A model generated the notes under the pieces. That model was not told the DNA's origin. It did not search any database and saw only the letters and a program-made list of their open reading frames with translations. The position numbers and the translations under genes were made by a program. Shown piece after piece: positions 61,451 to 64,000 of a DNA stretch of 64,000 nucleotides. The DNA is from Arcicella aurantiaca. Lineage in GTDB: Bacteria > Bacteroidota > Bacteroidia > Cytophagales > Spirosomataceae. The stretch covers positions 59,741 to 123,740 of the forward strand of contig NZ_QGGO01000015.1 of assembly GCF_003148625.1 (NCBI RefSeq), given 5' to 3'. The stretch's first letter is position 1. Each line of letters begins with the position of its first letter.

Positions 61451-62449
61451 ATGATTAATACACAAGTAAAATTAGCAGCTCGTCCCGTTGGCAATCCTAA
61501 AGAAAGTGATTTGCTGATTGAAGAATCAGCCACTCCATCAATTCAAGAAGGTGAAGTGCTTATCAAAACTAAATATATTTCTCTCGACCCTGCCATGCGT
61601 GGTTGGATGAACGAAGGGAAATCTTACATAAAACCCATTCAAATTGGGGAGGTTTTCAGAGCAGGAACAGCAGGGCAAATCATTGAATCAAATAATCCAG
61701 ATTTTGTAGTTGGTCAATACGTGACAGGCGGTTGGGGCGTGCAAGAATATGCTGTTTCTACGGGAAAAGATTTGGTCAAAGTAGATACCAATATTGCTCC
61801 TCTTACTACCTACTTGGCAACTTTAGGAATGCCGGGAATGACGGCTTATTTCGGATTATTAGATACAGGACTACCCAAAGAAGGAGAAACCGTTGTAGTG
61901 TCGGGTGCGTCTGGTGCGGTGGGCAGTGTGGTTGGACAAATTGCAAAAATCAAAGGTTGTAAAGTGGTTGGTATTGCAGGCGACCAAGAAAAATGTGACT
62001 ATTGCGTAAATGAATTAGGTTTCGATGCTTGTATCAATTATAAAACTGAAGACGTAAGAAAAGCTCTAAAAACGGCTTGCCCAGAAGGAATTGACATTTA
62101 TTTTGACAACGTTGGCGGTGAAATTTTAGATATTGTTTTAGGACAAATCAGAATGAAAGCCCGTATTGTTATTTGCGGAGCGATTTCTCAATATAATAAT
62201 ACAGAACCTGTGAAAGGACCTTCAAATTACCTTGCACTATTGGTCAATCGTGCCAAAATGGAAGGTATTGTTGTATTTGACAATGCTGCAAACTACGGAA
62301 AAGCAGCCCGTGAAATGGCAGGTTGGATTCACGAAGGAAAATTGCAATCAAAAGTACACATCGAAAAAGGAATTCGTAATTTCTTACCAACAATGATGAT
62401 GTTATTCTCTGGGAAAAATTTTGGGAAATTGATTTTGGAGGTTGAATAG
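61451..62449 (+). CDS. NADP-dependent oxidoreductase (MDR family, CurA-like)
   Basis: A 332-residue zinc-independent medium-chain dehydrogenase/reductase. The Rossmann motif GASGAVGSVVGQIAKIKG near residues 151-168 binds NADPH. LDPAMRGWMNEGKSYIKPIQIGEVFRAG near the start is typical of the leukotriene B4 12-hydroxydehydrogenase / prostaglandin reductase branch (CurA, YncB). It reduces alpha,beta-unsaturated carbonyls in the cytoplasm. Single gene. Confidence 0.93.
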   Translation: MINTQVKLAARPVGNPKESDLLIEESATPSIQEGEVLIKTKYISLDPAMRGWMNEGKSYIKPIQIGEVFRAGTAGQIIESNNPDFVVGQYVTGGWGVQEYAVSTGKDLVKVDTNIAPLTTYLATLGMPGMTAYFGLLDTGLPKEGETVVVSGASGAVGSVVGQIAKIKGCKVVGIAGDQEKCDYCVNELGFDACINYKTEDVRKALKTACPEGIDIYFDNVGGEILDIVLGQIRMKARIVICGAISQYNNTEPVKGPSNYLALLVNRAKMEGIVVFDNAANYGKAAREMAGWIHEGKLQSKVHIEKGIRNFLPTMMMLFSGKNFGKLILEVE

Positions 62450-62491
62450 AATACAAAATGATGTATTTTTGAAGTATAAAATAACAATGCA

Positions 62492-63139
62492 ATGATAAAA
62501 AGTAATTTAAGAGATTGGACATTAGACACCATCGAAGAAAGTTTCGGTTTGTTACAAGTACGTTCATTACCGATTTTAGATGAATTACTGGCTCATAAAC
62601 ACGAAGCAGATGCTTATGAACAAAGATATTTAGGAAGTCTTCGTGAAGATTATCTTATGCTTGGAGGCGATGACTGGAACGAAGTTGAACTTGAAAACAA
62701 ACTAATTAGTCCCTTAATCGTCTTTTCAGGAATTTCAAATCAAAAATATTCCTATTTTTTAGAAAGAGAACTTGGTGCTACAATCAACGATATAGAACTT
62801 TCTGGAAGAGTTGATGGCATGATTGCATCTGGTTTTAGAAATCCCAAAAAACCCTATTTTTGTTTGAGTGAATATAAGCGTGGCACTGACCCCAATGGCG
62901 ACCCCAAAGGGCAGGCTCTAATTGCGATGCTTGTTGCACAACATCTAAATCATGATGCAAATCGAAATGACGACCGACCTATTTTTGGTAGTTATATCAT
63001 TGGACGAAATTGGTGTTTTATGGCTTTGGTAGGTAAAGAATATGCTATTAGTACGGATTTTTCTTGCGTTGACGATGAAATTTTTGATATTTTTAGAATT
63101 ATGAAAGGACTTCGTGTACAAATAGAAAAATTGATTTAA
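62492..63139 (+). CDS. Predicted PD-(D/E)XK nuclease-fold protein
   Basis: I do not recognise a named family. The 215-residue protein shows the spaced signature of the PD-(D/E)XK fold: an N-terminal helix Glu (E67 in VELENKL), D108 in SGRVDGMI, E127-x-K129 in LSEYKRG and Q141 in PKGQAL, in the right order and with beta-strand-like surroundings. The later part (FGSYIIGRNWCFMALVGKEYAIS) is hydrophobic beta. A nuclease activity is a prediction from these residues. It stands alone between the oxidoreductase and a convergent gene, with no partner methylase or toxin. Confidence 0.65.
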   Translation: MIKSNLRDWTLDTIEESFGLLQVRSLPILDELLAHKHEADAYEQRYLGSLREDYLMLGGDDWNEVELENKLISPLIVFSGISNQKYSYFLERELGATINDIELSGRVDGMIASGFRNPKKPYFCLSEYKRGTDPNGDPKGQALIAMLVAQHLNHDANRNDDRPIFGSYIIGRNWCFMALVGKEYAISTDFSCVDDEIFDIFRIMKGLRVQIEKLI

Positions 63140-63164
63140 GCTCCTTTATCAGTATTTTAAAAAT

Positions 63165-63203
63165 AAAAATGGTCTTTGAAATTTAATTTCAAAGACCATT
63201 TTT
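63165..63203. terminator. Bidirectional terminator
   Basis: AAAAATGGTCTTTGAAAT (63165-63182) and its reverse complement (63186-63203) give an 18-bp perfect stem with a 3-nt loop between two convergent genes. A heptamer-like tract (ATCAATC GTCAATT TATAATT ATCAATT) follows to 63235, close to the stop of the next gene. Confidence 0.95.
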
Positions 63204-63236
63204 ATTATCAATCGTCAATTTATAATTATCAATTAA

Positions 63237-64000
63237 TTACCTCATTTTTTCTAAAGCTGCGGTAAATTTTTGCGTATCTAATTTCTCTCGCAAAGCCACA
63301 TCATAAGCTTTTTGTTCAATGTCTAAAGCCATTTGCTTATCACCAAGCTTCAACATCAATTGTGCGTAAGAGTGATAACTGTCAGGCGTTTCTACCAATT
63401 CTAACGAACGTTTTGCCCACTCAACGGCTTTTTTCAATTTAGCTTTATCATCCACTTGGTCATAAAATGCTTTTACCACTTCGTTCAACTCATTAGCCGT
63501 CAAACGAGCCATTGTATATTTTGCATTTTTCTTTAAGTTTTGATAAAGTGCAGCTCCTGCTCCAACCGAATCACGAATACCTAATTTATAATTCTGCATA
63601 ATTTTTTCGTATTCCCACAAATCTTGCTTGCGAATACTTTCAACTTGCACAAACATTACATATTGGTCAAGATATTGTTCTGCCGCTTCTGAAAACTTAT
63701 TAACGTCTTTCATCGCTAAATAAAATGCCAATTTATTTTTGTCATTTACTCTATCCGCAGTATTGGGCAATGCTTTCAAATTGGCAGCTAAAGCTTTATC
63801 AAACATCGCCTGATTCTTCGTTTTCAAGGCAACATCAAATACTTCATTGATACTTTGAGAAAATGCTCTATTAACTTTTTCAACGCCACCTTCAAATAAA
63901 CTCTCTGCTTTTTCACGGAATTTTAGCAATAATTCAAAAGCTTTTCCGTCAATTTTGAAACCATTATTAACAATGATACGAAGCGTTTTGTCTGACGAAT
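63237..64000 (-). CDS. Partial exported-type repeat protein (helical tail of a thioredoxin-related protein?)
   Basis: The reading frame runs off the right edge of the window, so only the C-terminal 254 residues are seen; no start is present (the frame continues through SSDKTLRIIVNNGFKIDGK). The visible part is helical with TPR-like spacing (AVEWAKRSLELVETPDSYHSYAQLMLKLGDKQMALDIEQKAY). Its layout resembles the helical tail of the thioredoxin-fold protein at 26.2 kb, so the missing N-terminus may be a thioredoxin domain (inference). The stop codon follows a heptamer-like tract. Confidence 0.7.
   Translation of the reverse strand, partial: SSDKTLRIIVNNGFKIDGKAFELLLKFREKAESLFEGGVEKVNRAFSQSINEVFDVALKTKNQAMFDKALAANLKALPNTADRVNDKNKLAFYLAMKDVNKFSEAAEQYLDQYVMFVQVESIRKQDLWEYEKIMQNYKLGIRDSVGAGAALYQNLKKNAKYTMARLTANELNEVVKAFYDQVDDKAKLKKAVEWAKRSLELVETPDSYHSYAQLMLKLGDKQMALDIEQKAYDVALREKLDTQKFTAALEKMR

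Overview
The window looks like chromosomal DNA of an aerobic, AT-rich member of the Bacteroidota, most likely the class Cytophagia (Spirosomaceae-like). This is inferred from a type IX secretion C-terminal sorting domain, families largely restricted to the phylum (DUF4835, DUF5916, OstA-like LptA relatives), SGLT-type solute symporters, glycan-degrading exported enzymes and the absence of strong Shine-Dalgarno sequences. I could not search a database, so the genus is open. No rRNA, tRNA, CRISPR array, prophage or plasmid function was recognised.

Layout. 0.2-6 kb: a GT2 glycosyltransferase, an APC amino-acid permease and a two-gene membrane sugar/alcohol dehydrogenase (GMC flavoprotein plus Tat-like small subunit). 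6.4-14.8 kb: exported glycoside hydrolases (GH105-DUF4350, GH43, GH39 and a six-hairpin glycosidase) that fit pectin side-chain breakdown, interrupted by an 0.8-kb array of hairpin-rich tandem repeats next to an IS200-type Y1 transposase. 15-26 kb: methylmalonyl-CoA epimerase, LiaF-like and PspC envelope-stress proteins, a MobA-like nucleotidyltransferase, a LuxR regulator, a NatAB-type ABC exporter, a histone-H1-like protein, a TrmH-type methyltransferase and a DUF922 putative protease. 26-37 kb: thioredoxin-fold protein, ROK sugar kinase, LolE/FtsX-like protein, a truncated Rpn remnant, NamZ muramidase, two paralogous SGNH proteins with an MBOAT O-acyltransferase (cell-surface O-acetylation), and a symporter plus DapA/NanA-family lyase pair. 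38-51 kb: DUF5916 outer-membrane protein, second symporter, DUF4230, a RAYT (REP-associated tyrosine transposase), RqcH, DUF4835, CoaBC, a LytS-type kinase and a GH20 hexosaminidase. 51-64 kb: methyltransferase-like membrane protein, T9SS cargo, LptA/OstA-like protein, TilS, ECF sigma factor with a membrane partner, TraB/GumN, MOSC, UbiA-like, MFS, NADP-dependent oxidoreductase, a predicted PD-(D/E)XK protein and a partial repeat protein at the edge.

The most notable content lies between the genes. Three layers of small repeats are visible: (1) paired palindromes (REPIN-like) of at least three sequence families, most starting with a GTAAC or GTAG tag, often flush with or inside the stop codons of convergent genes, one family flanking the RAYT gene on both sides; (2) a 131/74-bp tandem array of hairpins beside the IS200-like transposase; (3) degenerate tracts with a 7-bp register, often as inverted pairs, that also reach into gene ends and encode part of one signal peptide. 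A separate 122-bp MITE-like element with 17-bp perfect terminal inverted repeats and a 7-bp target duplication lies at 20.2 kb. Together they suggest a genome whose intergenic space is heavily shaped by single-strand (HUH) transposases and repeat expansion.
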